From: Theropithecus gelada
Lineage: Eukaryota > Chordata > Mammalia > Primates > Cercopithecidae
NCBI RefSeq assembly: GCF_003255815.1
Contig: NC_037673.1
Coordinates: 164,095,107 to 164,159,106, forward strand
Reading direction: 5' to 3'
Length of the DNA: 64,000 nt
Shown here: positions 25,566-37,944 of the stretch, one piece after another
How the letters are laid out: the number at the start of each line of letters is the position of its first letter
How positions within the stretch are numbered: position 1 is the first letter of the stretch
Program-made: the position numbers and the translations under genes
Notes under the pieces: model-generated
The model's database searches: none
Seen by the model: the letters and a program-made list of their open reading frames with translations, nothing else
Told to the model about the DNA's origin: nothing

Positions 25566-26906
25566 CTTTGTGGATTTATCTACCTTTGGTCTTTGATGTT
25601 GGTGACCTTCAGGTGGGATTTTTGAGTGGATGTCCTTTTTGTTGATGGTGATGCTATTCCTTTTTGTTTGTTAGTTTTCCTTCTAACAGTCAGGCCCCTC
25701 AGCTGCAGGTCTGCTGAAGTTTGCTGGAGGTCCACTCCAGACCCTATTTGCCTGGGTATCACCAGCAGAGGCTGCAGACAGCAAAGACTGCTGCCTCTTC
25801 CTTCCTCTGGAAGCTTCACCCAGAGGGGCACCCGCCAGATGTCAGCTGGAGCCCTCCTGTATGAGGTGTCTGTCGACCCATGCTGGGAGGTGTCTCCCAG
25901 CCAGGAGGCACGGGGGTTAGGGACCCACTTGAGGAGGCAGTCTGTCCTTTAGCAGAGCTCAAGAGCTATGCTGGGAGATCCGCTGCTCCCTTCAGAGCCA
26001 GCAAAGGGGAATGTTTAAGTCTGCTGAAGCTGTGTCCACAGCCACCCCCTCCCCCAGGTGCTCTGTCCCAGGGAGATGGGAGTTTTATCTATAAGCCCCT
26101 GACTGGGGCTGCTGCCTTTCTTTCAGAGATGCCTTGCCCAGAGAGGAGGAATCTAGAGAGGTAGTCTGGCTACAGCAGCTTTGCTGAGCTGTGGTGGGCT
26201 CTGCCCAGTCCGAACTTCCCAGTGGCTTTGTTTACACTGTGGGGGGAAAACCACTTACTCAAGCCTCAGTAATGGCGGACACCCCTCCCTCCACCAAGCT
26301 CAAGCATCCGAGGTCGACTTCAGACTGCTGTGCTGGCAGCGAGAATTTCAAGCCAGTGGATCTTAGTTTGCTGAGCTCCGTGGGAGTGGGATCTGCTGAG
26401 CTAAACCACTTGGCTGCCTGGCTTCAGACCCCTTTCCAGGGGAGTGAATGGTTCTGTCTTGCTAGCATTCCAGGCACCACTGAGGTATGAATAAAAAAAC
26501 TCCTGCAGCTAACTCAGTGTCTGCCCAAACGGCCGCCCAGTTTTGTGCTTGAAACCCAAGGCCCTGGTGGTGTAGGCACCCAAGGGAATCTCCTGGTCTG
26601 TGGGTTGTGAAGACCGTGCGAAAAGTATAGTGTCTGGGCCGGAATGCACTGTTCCTCATAGCACAGTCCCTCGCGGTTTCTCTTGGCTAGAGGAGGGAGT
26701 TCCCCCACCCCTTGTGCTTCCCGGGTGAGGCAACACCCCGCCCTGCTTCGGCTTGCCCTCCATAGGCTGCACCTACTGTCTAACAAGTCCCAGTGAGATG
26801 AGCCTGGTATTTCAGTTAGAAATGCAGAAATCAACTGCCTCCTGCATTGATTTCACTGGGAGCTGCAGACCAGAGCTGTTCCTATTTGGCCATCTTGCCA
26901 GCCAGC

Positions 26907-27318
26907 AGAATTATAGATTATTTTTAACCATGCCTACAATCTTAATCTTTAAAGGTTAAAATATGTAAAGTCAATAAAAACTGTATATAATAGAGATATT
27001 TAAACTTCTGCCCTGATATAGTAAACCACTAATAAACAACTTTGCTGGAAGCTGACTGGGTGGCCAGGCTTAACTCAGGATATTGTCAAAGTTGATGATG
27101 GTCTTAAAGACTAGATAGTATTTTCTGTCTTTTTCCTCTCCACGCTTACGAACTGCCATAGAGTTTGTTAATTAGTCAGCCTATTTTTACATTAACAGAC
27201 TATTATTTGAAAAATAGTTTCTGGATATAAGTGCTACTTATAATGGACTAGATGAAGAATAGAGGAAGGAAAGAAAGGGAACAGGAGATGTAATAACTAT
27301 TGTAGAAAAAGAAGAGGA
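26907..27318. other. Unassigned intronic sequence
   Basis: AT-rich, with nothing recognisable. Confidence 0.4.
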
Positions 27319-27319
27319 C

Positions 27320-27470
27320 CACCATTACCATTATATATGCTGAACATTAATGCTTTACATGCATTATCTCACTCAAGCCTGAAAGCAATCCTATGAAGTA
27401 GGAAGGGACTTTTATTATGGCCATTTAAAGATTCAGAATCTAGGGATAGAGGGACAAAGTAACCTTCAAG
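27320..27470 (-). mobile_element. MIR fragment, antisense
   Basis: 'tgctttacatgcattatctc' and 'aatcctatgaagtaggaagg' followed by 'ccatttaaagattcagaat' are diverged complements of the MIR core. Confidence 0.6.
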
Positions 27471-28256
27471 AAGTATAAAACTTCAGGAAGATAGTAAACT
27501 ATGAGCCATGTGGGATGAAACAATGGAAGTTCCTACACCCAAAATAAGGTGGTGGAATGTCTGATGGGTGAACAACCACAAATCTAGGTTTATTGCCCTA
27601 CTTGTTAACATTTACAGGACCAAATCCACTGGAGTGTCTGCTCTTGGCAATTAGTCTGCCCTTTGTGATAAGAACACACACAACACATAGACACATCTCC
27701 CATCTCCCAACTCCTGATTCAATCAGTTGGTTTTCCAGGAGATTTACTTTGAATAACTTTTTGTAAGAAAGTGTCCTCTTGACAAATATCTCTTAGAGAG
27801 GACCAACGAAACCAAGCAGATCACTGTCCTGCTTTCCTAAAGTAAGTTCTTCCAGAATTTACTTACTGGTCTAGAGTCCTTCTTCAGATTCTTTGAATAT
27901 TTGGAATTTCTCCAAGGATTAGGACTTCTCAATGGTAATTTCAGAAGAAGCACATTAAAGAAAAAATTTGGTGGGAAGATAGGATTGCCAAAACCTTGAC
28001 GTCCATCAGAAGGAAAAATAAAAAAGTGAGACAACATCTGAGTATTCTTCAATCCGTATGTTCAAGAGCCAAGGATTAGAGCTCCTTGGGATGGAGTTGT
28101 TGGCAGAAATCCAGCACAAGGTGCAAAACTTGGTAAATATTTGAAACTCCACTCATGGAACTGAGTACATAGAATATGCATCTGGTCTCATGTATGAAAA
28201 TGCTAGTCGTAGTTCATAGAACTGATGAAATGTATGATTCTCTTTTAAATATTATT
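27471..28256. other. Unassigned intronic sequence
   Basis: I see no recognisable gene or repeat. Confidence 0.4.
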
Positions 28257-28626
28257 TGTACTAGTTTGTTCTCACGCTGCTAATAAAGACATACCCGAGA
28301 CCCGGTAATTTATAAAGGAAATAGATTTAATTGACTCACAGTTCAGCATGACTGAGGAGGGCCCCAGAAACTTACAATCATGGTAGAAAGGGAAGCAAAC
28401 ACTCTCTTCTTCAACATGGCAGCATCAACTGCCGAGCAAAAAGGGGGAAAACCCCTTATAAAACCATCAGATCTCATGCGCACTCACTCACTATCACGAG
28501 AACAGTATGAGGGTAACTGCCCTATGCTTAAATTACCTCCCACTGGGTCCCTCCCACGACACATGGGAATTATGGGAACTACAATTCAAGATGAGATTTG
28601 GGTAGGGACCCACTCAAACCGCATTG
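28257..28626 (-). mobile_element. Solo MaLR LTR (THE1/MST type), antisense
   Basis: The sequence begins TGTACTAG and contains 'taatttataaaggaaataga', 'accatcagatctcatgcgca' and 'ctacaattcaagatgagatt', the complement of a THE1/MST LTR. A 5 bp target duplication TTATT flanks it (28252-28256 and 28627-28631). The last bases have decayed from the expected CA. No internal proviral sequence is present. Confidence 0.9.
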
Positions 28627-28639
28627 TTATTAGTTCAGT

Positions 28640-28925
28640 CTCTTATTAGCAAATATTTATTGAGTCCCTTGTGTATGCTAAGAGCTATGTTAGGTACTGG
28701 CAAGATACTGATTAAAACATGTGTTGTCCCATTAAAGGTCACCAAACCTAAAGGAGGATGCAGGTACATAAGCAAAAGATAGTTCAACATATACACTAAT
28801 GGAAGTCTAAAAGTTACAGAGATGTTATAGTGGAAGAAGTGATTAACCATCTGAGAAAGATCAGGAAAATTTTTGTAGCTGAAGGGCTGCTTGAGCTGGG
28901 TTTTGAGGGATGAGTAGGAGTTTAT
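28640..28925 (+). mobile_element. Ancient interspersed repeat, family unresolved (copy C)
   Basis: Blocks 'caaatatttattgagtccct', 'gctatgttaggtactggcaa', 'ggtacataagcaaaagatag' and 'gagctgggttttgagggat' follow the order of copies A and B. Confidence 0.55.
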
Positions 28926-30184
28926 CTATTACATAGGTAAAGTCAGATATGATAGCATATTATTATTTGTTCTCATTCACCACTGTTTTTCCATATAGTC
29001 TTGGCAACAGAGAATTAAATGAATTCATTGATTCAAATGCTAAAATATTGTGAGTTTACTCATATCATTTTCTTAGCCATGAGAGAGTATAGATATGGGA
29101 TTTCTTCTTTTTAGGAGCATGATGCCATGCTAGTATTTCCATTTCTGTCTTTCATATCAAATAAGAATTGGTCTCTCTCCAGGAGAGAGAACCATCAAAA
29201 ACAAGACATTCTGAAGGTTGGTTATAATTTAGTCACCATTTTTGAAAATGTGGTATAAATTTACAAACAGCTTGACCACCCTTACTCTCATTAATACAGA
29301 TTTCTGGGTGTGATGGAATAATTTCATAACTCCGAGAGGTAATGAGCAGGCATTCTGCTGCCCCCATAATGCAAAGCCAAGTCCAGTGTGTCTCCTTAGA
29401 CCAATGGGGAGTGGACTCTTTCCCCTCCGCATTGCTCTTTTGATGTCCCCCTCGGTCTTAATGAAGCATGTTAGATCTTCTCTGAACCTTCCTTCTTTTT
29501 TTTTTTTTTTTTTTTTTCCAGGATGAGTAAATTGGAGGGGCTGATTAAGGAGGCATAACCAGAAAATAGGACTGTTTAGAATTTAACAAAAGGTAAAAAA
29601 GCATATAAGGGAAGTTCTGTATCAATGTTAAATAAAAGAACAATGCATATAAATTTCTACTACCAAAAGCAGTCTATTCATGTATAAACCATAATATAAT
29701 CCAAGAAAAATCAAACGTAAGGCAGAACTAATTGCAAGCAGTCTGTACTGTCTTTTCTTAAGTAGTGTGTTACAGAATCACTCTACCCTCCACCTTCCTC
29801 CCAGCCTATTCACAGAAGGTCTTGAAACAAAGTCTACTTGCAATTCTTGTTCAATATCACCTATCTACTTCTTCCTCTACTGAAAGTGACAAGGTGAGGA
29901 ATCTTCCTGGTCGGCTGCTTCTTTGGGAGTTTCTAAAGTCAGCTTCTCTTGTCTAAAACAGTAGAAAGTAGCTCAGTGACAGAACCTAACTTTCCTTCCT
30001 TTGTGTGTTTTGCTGAAGCAAGCGTCTCTCTTTGGATCCATCTGAGCAGCAGATCACAAAAGAGAATCCCTAAGCAGGACAAAAGCTTCTCTCTGAGTTC
30101 ATCTTTTGCCCTGACATACTAGAAGCTCTAATTTTAATCATCAAGAACCTCAAGCTGCAAAACAGTTTGCAATTTGCCTTTTTA
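28926..30184. other. Unassigned intronic sequence with a long T run
   Basis: A T run of about 26 bases at 29493-29518 is followed by CCAGG and so looks like a splice acceptor. The frame behind it closes within about 11 codons and I see no exon. Nothing else is recognisable. Confidence 0.45.
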
Positions 30185-30995
30185 AATGGTCATTCATTGA
30201 TTATTCTAGAAACATCTATGAGAACCTACCATGTGTCAGGCACTGAGGATTCAGCAAAGGAGAAAAACAAAATCCCTGTCCTTATGGAGATTCTAGACTA
30301 GAAGCAGACAGAACATGAACAAATGCCCCTTACACCATGACAAATCCAGTAAGTGCCACAGACGTCTGAAGAAGTCAGACCCATGAGAAATGGACATTTA
30401 AACTGAGCCCTGAAGATGAGTAGGGGTTAATCAGGCTTAAAGAGTGCTCATGGTCACAAAAACAATGAGCCACTAGGGGAAAAAACACAAAGAGAAAGCA
30501 AGAGAAAGCAAACTAGAAAAGTAGGCAAGGGCAAGAAAGATCAAGGCTTCGGACCATGTTAAAAGCTTTTGGACTCTACCTCGAGAACAATTAAAAGTCA
30601 TTGAAGCTTTTTAAGCAGGAGAGCAAAATAATAAGGTATACTCTGCTTTTTGCTTTTAATAATGGTAGCTGCCCCATGATAAATGGATTGTGGGGGGCAG
30701 TTAAGGTGGAAGGTATGCGGGACTAAAGGTCCAGTTTGGAAAATAAAATAATTGTCAAGATAAAAAGTGGAATGCCTTTGATTAGGGAGTGGTGCTGAGT
30801 ATTCAAAGATGTGAGGTATAGTTTGAAGGTAGAATCAGTAGAAATTAATGATTGCTGGGATTTGAAGATGAAGGTTAGGATTCTTCATCAAGTTTTTGAC
30901 TTAGATGTCTGGGTGAATAGCAATGTCATGTGCTGAAGAAGGAACAGGTTTTTGTGGCAGAAAACAAAAGTTCAGTTTTGGAAATGTTACACTTA
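30185..30995 (+). mobile_element. Ancient interspersed repeat, family unresolved (copy D, long)
   Basis: This is one of the most extended copies: 'aacctaccatgtgtcaggca', 'aatccctgtccttatggaga', 'taaactgagccctgaagatg', 'attgaagctttttaagcagg', 'gggcagttaaggtggaaggt' and 'agttcagttttggaaatgtt' occur in order over 800 bp. Useful for building a consensus with the copies at 45805 and 54090. Confidence 0.65.
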
Positions 30996-31150
30996 TGAGG
31001 CAAGAGAAATGAGTGCAGTTATTGGCCAGTTTTATTTTGATTCTAAAATAATATGTATAACACAGAAAATCATCCATTTACAAATAATGGCATATGTAGT
31101 ATATCCAAAGCCCTCAGTGATTGATTTTTCTCTTTAAAAAATGTCTCTCC

Positions 31151-31312
31151 AGGCCAGATGCAGTGGCTCATGCCTATAATCCCAGTAATCTGGGAGGTTC
31201 AGATGGAAGAATCTCTTGAGCCTAGGATGTGGAGGCTGCAGTGAGCTATGATCCCACCACTGCACTCCATCCTGGGTGACAGCGTGAGACTCGGTCTTTA
31301 AAAAAAAAAAAA
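31151..31312 (+). mobile_element. FRAM-like Alu monomer
   Basis: It is a single arm of about 150 bp plus an A tail: 'ggccagatgcagtggctcat' leads straight into 'ggaggctgcagtgagctatg' and the Alu end. There is no linker and no second arm. The duplicated target 'tctctcc' flanks it (31144-31150 and 31314-31320). An internally deleted AluJ is the alternative. Confidence 0.8.
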
Positions 31313-31389
31313 TTCTCTCCAGAAATTTGTTAAATTTATTTCACACGATCATATAGGCCTGTGAATACTAACTTTTCTTTGTCAAATAC

Positions 31390-31588
31390 TTTTTGCTTGG
31401 CACTAAGCTTTACCTACAGGATCCCATTTAATCCCTTAAGCTCTTCTGTTAGGTATACGTTATTACCCACATTTAAAATACAGGGAAACCAAGGCTGGGG
31501 GAATTAAGTTACTTACATGTCATCCGTTAGTAAGTGACAAAGCTGAAATTTGAATCTGGGCTGACCTGACTTTAAATCCTATATTCTT
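31390..31588 (-). mobile_element. MIR, antisense
   Basis: 'ttggcactaagctttaccta', 'ttaggtatacgttattaccc' and 'tagtaagtgacaaagctgaa' are the MIR core complement. Confidence 0.75.
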
Positions 31589-31589
31589 A

Positions 31590-34500
31590 ATGACCATATG
31601 ATAATGCCTTTGGAACTAGGAAGGGGTTGGGAGGAAACTCTGCCTAACCTGATGGCAAACAACAAATTAATTTGCTTAGGCCATGAAATGAAGTCAATGC
31701 ATTCTAAGTGGCATAAGGCGAGAAATGATCTATGGGATGAACTCCAGCTTGCTACTGGACATAGACTTAGTCATTGTCAAACTCATAAGCGAGGCCAGAT
31801 GCAAGAGACCCTTCTCTGCAGTGCTGAGGAATTGGTGGCAACCCCGACGGTAAATCTGAGGCCTCACCACTCCACGGTGGTGGCAGCATAGCGTAGGGTT
31901 TACAGGGAGAGGTTTTATGCCCTGCATATTATAAAATGTGAGTACAGATTGACAAAGAAGAATTAAGAAGCACAGCTACTTATTTAGCTCTGCAATTCAT
32001 AGGATCTTTTTCACTCTAAGCAGAGCTCTGCCAGATTGGTGGGAGAAAGCTCAGTAGCCATGGGTGCCATGGCTGACCCTTGGGGCATCCCTTGAATATC
32101 ATCCTTGTTCCCATTAGCAGGAAGCATGACGAGTGCTCAGAAAAAGAACTGAGCATGTTAGGCTTGCTGAGTGATATCTAAGGAATCTCATTTTGGTGTC
32201 AGAATTTTTAAAAACATACTTTTTGTCTTCAAGAAGAAGCAATCTTAGACTAATCTGGATGCCTTATTGGTAGTGCGTATTTGGGAATCGAGATTCAAGA
32301 CCTTCAGACCTTCAGTAAACAAGGCTTTCACAGAGAAGAAACAAGATTGTTGAAACATCTTCACCATGCTGAGTGCAAAGACTATTCCAAACTTGTTCTC
32401 AGATTGATTTTTCTACCTAAAGATTAATTTTCTGACAGAATCACTGACAAGCTTGATCTTTAGAATATTAAACCTAGGCAACCTGTTTGCTTTTTTGTTT
32501 GTTTTTTAATGTTTTCAAGTGAGGTTTAAAGGTAGGATTCATTCTGGGTGAACCAAATGCATTGAAGCACTTTCAAATCAATAGGCAGCTTGATTTCTCT
32601 GTGTTGCGAAACATTATGCCCCCTCTAAATTCTCATCACAGGCAACATGGAAATTAATGAGACCTTTAGGTTAGCCTTTCAAGCTCAACCCTATTTTATA
32701 GCTTTACCTTGCCTTTTTGACACCACGATCTCGCCTGGCCACCAGCAGCATTTCATGTTGCAGTGCACTTTAATTTTGCAGTTTTCTTAGTCTTCCTTGG
32801 AAACTGGCAGCTTATTAATCTCAATAACTGAGCTGCTCAATAGGCAAGCTCACCAATGAGAGACCAGGCTGTGTCTTTTTTTTCTTGGCAGATGGAAACA
32901 AGGGGGTTGGTTGCTGGATGGAGGCAAGGGAGGTGGCAGAGAAAAAGCCAGTTAGGAGGGGTACCTCATTCCCCACATCACTTTCTGATAATTGGCAGGA
33001 AAATAAAGCTAGCCTAGTCTAATCCACTGCTCTGCAATTTATGGCTTGTGGTGTTAAACACACTTGAACCCATTAATAAGAAAATAAATAAAGTGTTGTG
33101 GCACGTGTGCAAATTACAAGGTGCATTAAGAAAGAAACAAGTATTACATCTTATTCAAGACCACTCCAGCCTATTCTTGGCGTGGTTTGGAAACTTGGAA
33201 GCATCCTGGAAAGTGGAGGTACCTAAGGAGAAGCTGTCCTTTCTAAATTTGCCTGCCTCTACGAAATTAAAAACTTATTGAAGAATTGAACTTCTTATTG
33301 CAGAGGACCACAGCGAAATCTCTAGGTAGAAAGAACTTAAAAATAAAATAAAATAAAAATCCATCCCTCAGCAACCTGTACCATGGGGACCCAATTACAA
33401 ATTGAGGCCACCCCGTGGTCGTGCGTTGTAAGAGCAAGACTTTGCCCTGAGTCCGTGTAAATGTCGAAGACTTTGGGGTTAAGTTCACAGTTGAAAAAAG
33501 TCAAATATTTCCATCTCTGTCTGTGTTCTTTCACCCATTCAACTAATACCAACTGTCATTCCCTTGAGGCACTTCCTGAAGTCTCCCCAGAGGATATTTT
33601 ATCTGGCTCAGACAGAAGAAACTTGATGAAGCGCAAGTCCTTTCTAATTCTGGCTTTCTGATGATCCTTTTCTTTTCACAGAAGCCAGATAAGGCATCTG
33701 CAGTCCTCCCAGGCAGGGGAAGTAGGTCCTGCAACTTTTCTGAAGGTTCCTTTGGTTTAATAGTCCTGGCCTCATTTGCTTTTGTGAGTTTGAATCTTGT
33801 GTCCCCAGACTTGCAAACCATCACAGGATACTCAGCCATTCTGCTCAGCTGCAGCTGCATCCTTTGGATTTTATGCGAATGTTTAAGAAACTTTTCCTAC
33901 ATTACGTTTTTTCTTCCAAAACCCACCAGACAATTTGGGGCCATTCTGTGAGTATTCTTTGCAAATACTCCTTTTTAGAGGTCATGGCAAAGCTCTATAC
34001 AAAGGATCACCCTCAAAATCGTGTATTTTTCAAATCCTTTATTAAATCATTTCTTGCTTGAAATAACTGTTTAGGAGTCAGGAAACACCTCCAATTTCTG
34101 TCATTCTTACTTAAGCTGTGTATGCCTTATAGTTCAAAAGAGACTGAATACTAATTCTTTTCTATGTGTTAAAAGGTACTGAAATCAGATTTCAATTTGC
34201 TAGAGCTTCAACTGGGTACCAGCATTCATGAGTCCATTTCTCAACAATTAGTACTCCTGTAAAGGTATTGCACACCAATAATATGACATTTAAATTCTTA
34301 TTTTATTTTTTAATTATTTGAACAAAGGGTTAAAATCCTGCCCTAAAGGGAAGGTGGGAAATGTTGCTTTACTTAACATCGGTATGTTCTTAGATAAGAA
34401 TTTTACATGGAAAACTTAATCTTAGTGATTTTCTAATTTCTTATCAACCAAGATCCTATCCCCTATACTTGGGGACATGTGATGAGAAGGCATAGGGAGA

Positions 34501-34783
34501 TATTAGGCCCACTGAAGCATTTGGTGGGACTCTAAGGAACTCTACTCTCCCCCATCCCCACTCTCACCAATTCAGGAAAATGAAGGAATAAATTTACAAG
34601 CCCCCTGTGCAAGGGGTGGTGCTATGCATATGTGCATTTTCTGGGTGTTCTTGTATTCGGTCTTTTCCAGCTTCTAACTCTCAGAATCCGTATAAGGAGA
34701 CATTGTAGCTCTATGGACAATCTTTTCACTTGTGGGAAACCATGGACCACTCCTTTTGGTCTTTGTTTTTAGACATAATCATC
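31590..34783. other. Unassigned, repeat-poor intronic sequence
   Basis: About 3.2 kb with no transposon or gene I can recognise. This is the longest such stretch in the intron and a candidate place to look for conserved non-coding elements. Confidence 0.4.
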
Positions 34784-34784
34784 T

Positions 34785-35345
34785 CTGAAATGCCTACTTT
34801 GTGCCCAGTAGGATACTAGGCACTTTACATCGTGTTATCTGAATTAAAGCCCTTGGGGAGAGATGTTGATAGGGTTTGGCTGTGTTGACACCCAAATCTC
34901 ATCTTGAATTGTAGCTGCAACAATTCCCATGTGTTGTGGTAGGGACCTGGTGGTGGGAGGTAATGAATCATGGGGGCGGGTCTTTCCCATGCTGTTCTCA
35001 TGGTAGTGAATAAGTCTCATGAGATCTGGTGGTTTTATAAGGGGGAGTTTCCCCACACACGCTCACCCTTTGCCGGCTGTCATCCATGTAAGACGTTACT
35101 TGCTCCTCCTTGCGTTCTGCCATGATTGTGAGACCTCCTCAGCCATGTGGAACTGTGAGTCCATTAAACCTCTTTCTCTTTATAAATTACCCAGTCTCAG
35201 GAATGTCTTTATTAGGAGTGTGAGAACAGACTAGTACAGATGTTATTGTACCCTTTTAACATATCAGGAAAATGAAACTTGAAAAGGTGGAGGGTTTGGG
35301 ACAGAGAGAAGATCCGGACAGAACAGGATTCAAGTAGTACTTAAA
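34785..35345 (-). mobile_element. MIR, antisense, split by an LTR
   Basis: The left half (34785-34866) reads 'tgcctactttgtgcccagta...ggcactttacatcgtgttat'. The right half (35239-35345) reads 'gatgttattgtaccctttta...aggaaaatgaaacttgaaa'. Together they form one MIR in which the LTR at 34867-35238 sits. Confidence 0.75.
34867..35238 (+). mobile_element. Solo MaLR LTR (THE1/MST type)
   Basis: The 372 bp LTR starts TGAT and ends TACA, with 'cccaaatctcatcttgaatt' near the start, 'ccattaaacctctttctctt' (ATTAAA polyadenylation signal) and 'ttataaattacccagtctca' near the end. The exact 5 bp duplication GATGT flanks it (34862-34866 and 35239-35243). No internal proviral sequence remains. Confidence 0.95.
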
Positions 35346-36890
35346 CTTAGGCATTGGGAATCTCTCAGCCTTGCACTTCTTTACTTTCTACCATTGCTGT
35401 TATGCAGGCCTCCTTTTGTGGAATTTTTATGGTAACTATATGCTATATTCTCATAGCTTAGAAACCTAACAGAAAGTGAAGCTCTTCTTCTTGATATTTC
35501 AACAACACTTCCTTGATTGAGTCTCATGGAATCCAACTAGAGTCACATGCCCGCAACTGACCCAAGCCTCAAGCCTGGAGTCTTGGCGAATAGACCACAT
35601 TAATTGGTCAGGTCTGGATCACGTGCCCATATGGAGCCTCATAGTGGAGAGGAAGGAGTGTGACCCATAACCAAACGTTGTGCTATTAGGAGACCCTGAA
35701 ATGGAGGCCTAGCAGGCAAAAGCCACAGACCAACTCAGGTCACATTCAATGTTAGTTTGGTCACAGCCCAGCTCATAATGCCTGATTGTAATGATTTTCT
35801 CTTCCAGGCAGGCACAGTCCTGGCCAGGGTGGGGCAATTTCAGGATACTGAGTTACCTCACTTGTCAGAGCACAGAAGGGGCTTTACATTTGATTCCAAT
35901 AAGAAGTTGAAAAACTAAGTTTCACTGACTAACTCCCATCCCCTTCTGACTCATCACCCTCTCTGGTTGACTTCTCAAACGTCCCATGACTTTACTTCTG
36001 AGTTCACTGTGGCCACTTAATGCATTTTAACTTTTATGAGTCCCCTGACATCTCTTTTAAGCTATCATCTTCTTTCCTGCAAAAGTGCTTGGATTCCACA
36101 TTTTCTAATTAAAACATGCTCATTTATTGTCTTACTAACCAGTGCTCTTTATGAGGGCTCATGATGAGAAAGTTAACTCAAAACATCTCGATGCATTTCT
36201 TATCTCTTGGAAATGGCTGGAGAAGCAGTTTTGCCTTATAAAGTTGAATGACTGAAGAATTTTTGGTTTTGCTTTTTAATAAAACCATGCATGGGAAACA
36301 TTTAACTCTATACTTCAAGCTCCTAATGTTCTCAGCAATGCAGTATATTCTGTTTGTTGTTGTGTGTGTAGACGGGACAGATTGCAGGGGTCAGATAGCT
36401 CCATAATGAGTATAGGTAACATCAGAATAGTTCTGTGTTTAATTAGACAAAAATTTTTGTCCTAAAATGCAACATGTCCTAATGTTAATAATGGTGCCCA
36501 TTGCTGTTTATGCTCCAGTGAATTGATCTGATATTATTAGAGGTTGTAAGCATCAGTGCAGCAGGGGGTAAGGGTGGCACACATGCGTTTAAACCCACCG
36601 AGAATTTCAATATAATCGTGTGTGTGGTGGCATTGGGGTGGGCTGGGAACAAGGTAGAAGGGGCATATCATATTTAGTACCTGTCTACGTATACTTTGTT
36701 TTTTCAGTTTCACTACTGTTTGCTTTGTCTTTGGAAACATAAAAGTAGTGTTACAACAGGGACATCCTCATGTTCTGTCTATAATGTGCATCTTCAAATT
36801 CATAATACCATTCAGTTTGAGGAAAAGAGCGAAGTGTAGCATTCTTCACAGAGCTTACCCCAAAGGGCTAATTCAGGCAGAAAGGGAGAG
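35346..36890. other. Unassigned intronic sequence
   Basis: I see no recognisable gene or repeat. Confidence 0.4.
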
Positions 36891-36894
36891 ACAC

Positions 36895-36992
36895 AGATAG
36901 AGGAGACAGAGACAGAGATAGAGATAGAGATAGAGATAGAGACAGAGACAGATGGAGATAGAGATAAAGGGAGGCAGAGAGAGAGAGAAAGA
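36895..36992. repeat. (GAGATA)n/(GACA)n purine-rich low-complexity tract
   Basis: Irregular GAGATA and GAGACA units run into (GA)n and then A-rich sequence. Confidence 0.9.
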
Positions 36993-37147
36993 AAGGGGAA
37001 AAAAGGACCTGGTGATGCAGATGTGGAAAAAAAACAGATGCCCTCTTCAGGGAGGTTGGCCCTTGATTCTGACCACTACATTAGAAAATATTAGAAGAAG
37101 GAGTCAAGGTCAACGTGAATTGCGTTGGCCAAGACAACTGAGCCCTG

Positions 37148-37420
37148 CTGGACGCAGTGCCTCACACCTGTAATCCCAGCAATTTGGGAGGCCGAGGCAG
37201 GCAGATCACTTGAGGTCAGGAGTTCAAGGCCAGCCTGACCAACATTGTGAAATCTCATCTCTATTAAAAATAATAAATTAGCCAGGTGTGGTGGCACATG
37301 CCTATAATCCCAGCTACTCAGGAGGCTGAGGCAGGAGAATTGCTTGAACCCGGGAGGCGAAGGTTACAGTGAGGCGAGATCACACCAGTGCACTCCAGAC
37401 TGGGTCACAGAGTGAGACTC

Positions 37421-37459
<39 letters not shown>
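37148..37459 (+). mobile_element. Alu (S/Y type), full length
   Basis: Both arms are complete and end in an A tail of about 36 bases. The duplicated target ctgagccctg flanks it (37138-37147 and 37460-37469). Confidence 0.95.
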
Positions 37460-37469
37460 CTGAGCCCTG

Positions 37470-37942
37470 ATCATTTAAGTGAAGGGGTCACCATTTAGCT
37501 GCACACAGGCAGAGTTTTCAAACTGGAAACCAGGTTAAGATCACCTAGTATAGTCCAATGTCTATTTTTACAGACATGGAGAGTGAGGCTTAGAAAGTTC
37601 CACAACACGCCAGCACCTTCCACTCCAAATGCCTGAGTGGGGCCGGAAGCCAGGCCTCTAGCTAGAGCTTTCCCCAGCACAGTTCACTATTTCCGGCATG
37701 ATTAGGGAATGTTGGTGCCTACTTATCCTGCACAGAATATTTATCTCCATTTCCTTCAGTAAAGGAAAGGTCATGAATTTAAGGCAAAGAATTAGAGCAC
37801 ATATTGCAACAGCTTTTGTCTTCTCAGTTATTTTATTACAGAATGTGCACATTCTCTTGGTAAAATATTCAACACATAGACAGAAAGTAGAAAGGAATAT
37901 TCCCTGCTTTTCAATTTCCATTTTCAAGGAAATTTCACTTGA
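37470..37942. other. Mostly unassigned intronic sequence
   Basis: Around 37560-37600 there is a weak antisense MIR-like segment ('ttacagacatggagagtgag'). Nothing else is recognisable. Confidence 0.35.
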
Positions 37943-37944
37943 AG

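Larger units (their letters stand above)
20432..26906 (-). mobile_element. Near full-length L1 (older L1PA type), antisense to TENM2, decayed
   Basis: All parts of a primate L1 are present on the minus strand: 5' UTR (about 25566-26906, its start recognisable as the complement of 'agatggccaaataggaaca'), ORF1 relic, ORF2 relic, and a 3' UTR with a G-rich tract ending in 'cttaaagtataataaa'. The overall length of about 6.5 kb is close to complete. Both frames carry stops and indels, so it cannot move by itself. The body is more diverged than the L1 at 60688-64000, so it inserted earlier. I could not find a convincing target duplication. Confidence 0.93.

Noticed and set aside
23022..25952. + strand frames across the decayed L1
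   Set aside because: They are shadows of the minus-strand L1 ORF1, ORF2 and 5' UTR. None shows a recognisable product.
20432..26906. Target-site duplication for the older L1
   Set aside because: Flanks share only short AT-rich strings such as 'attat', not enough to claim a duplication.
28257..28626. A provirus linked to the LTRs at 28257, 34867 and 43475
   Set aside because: Each is a solo LTR. Two carry their own different 5 bp duplications and the orientations differ. No internal retroviral genes are visible between them.
29493..29540. Long T run followed by CCAG, resembling a splice acceptor
   Set aside because: The frame beyond closes in about 11 codons and I see no donor or teneurin sequence. 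A homopolymer followed by CAG is expected by chance.
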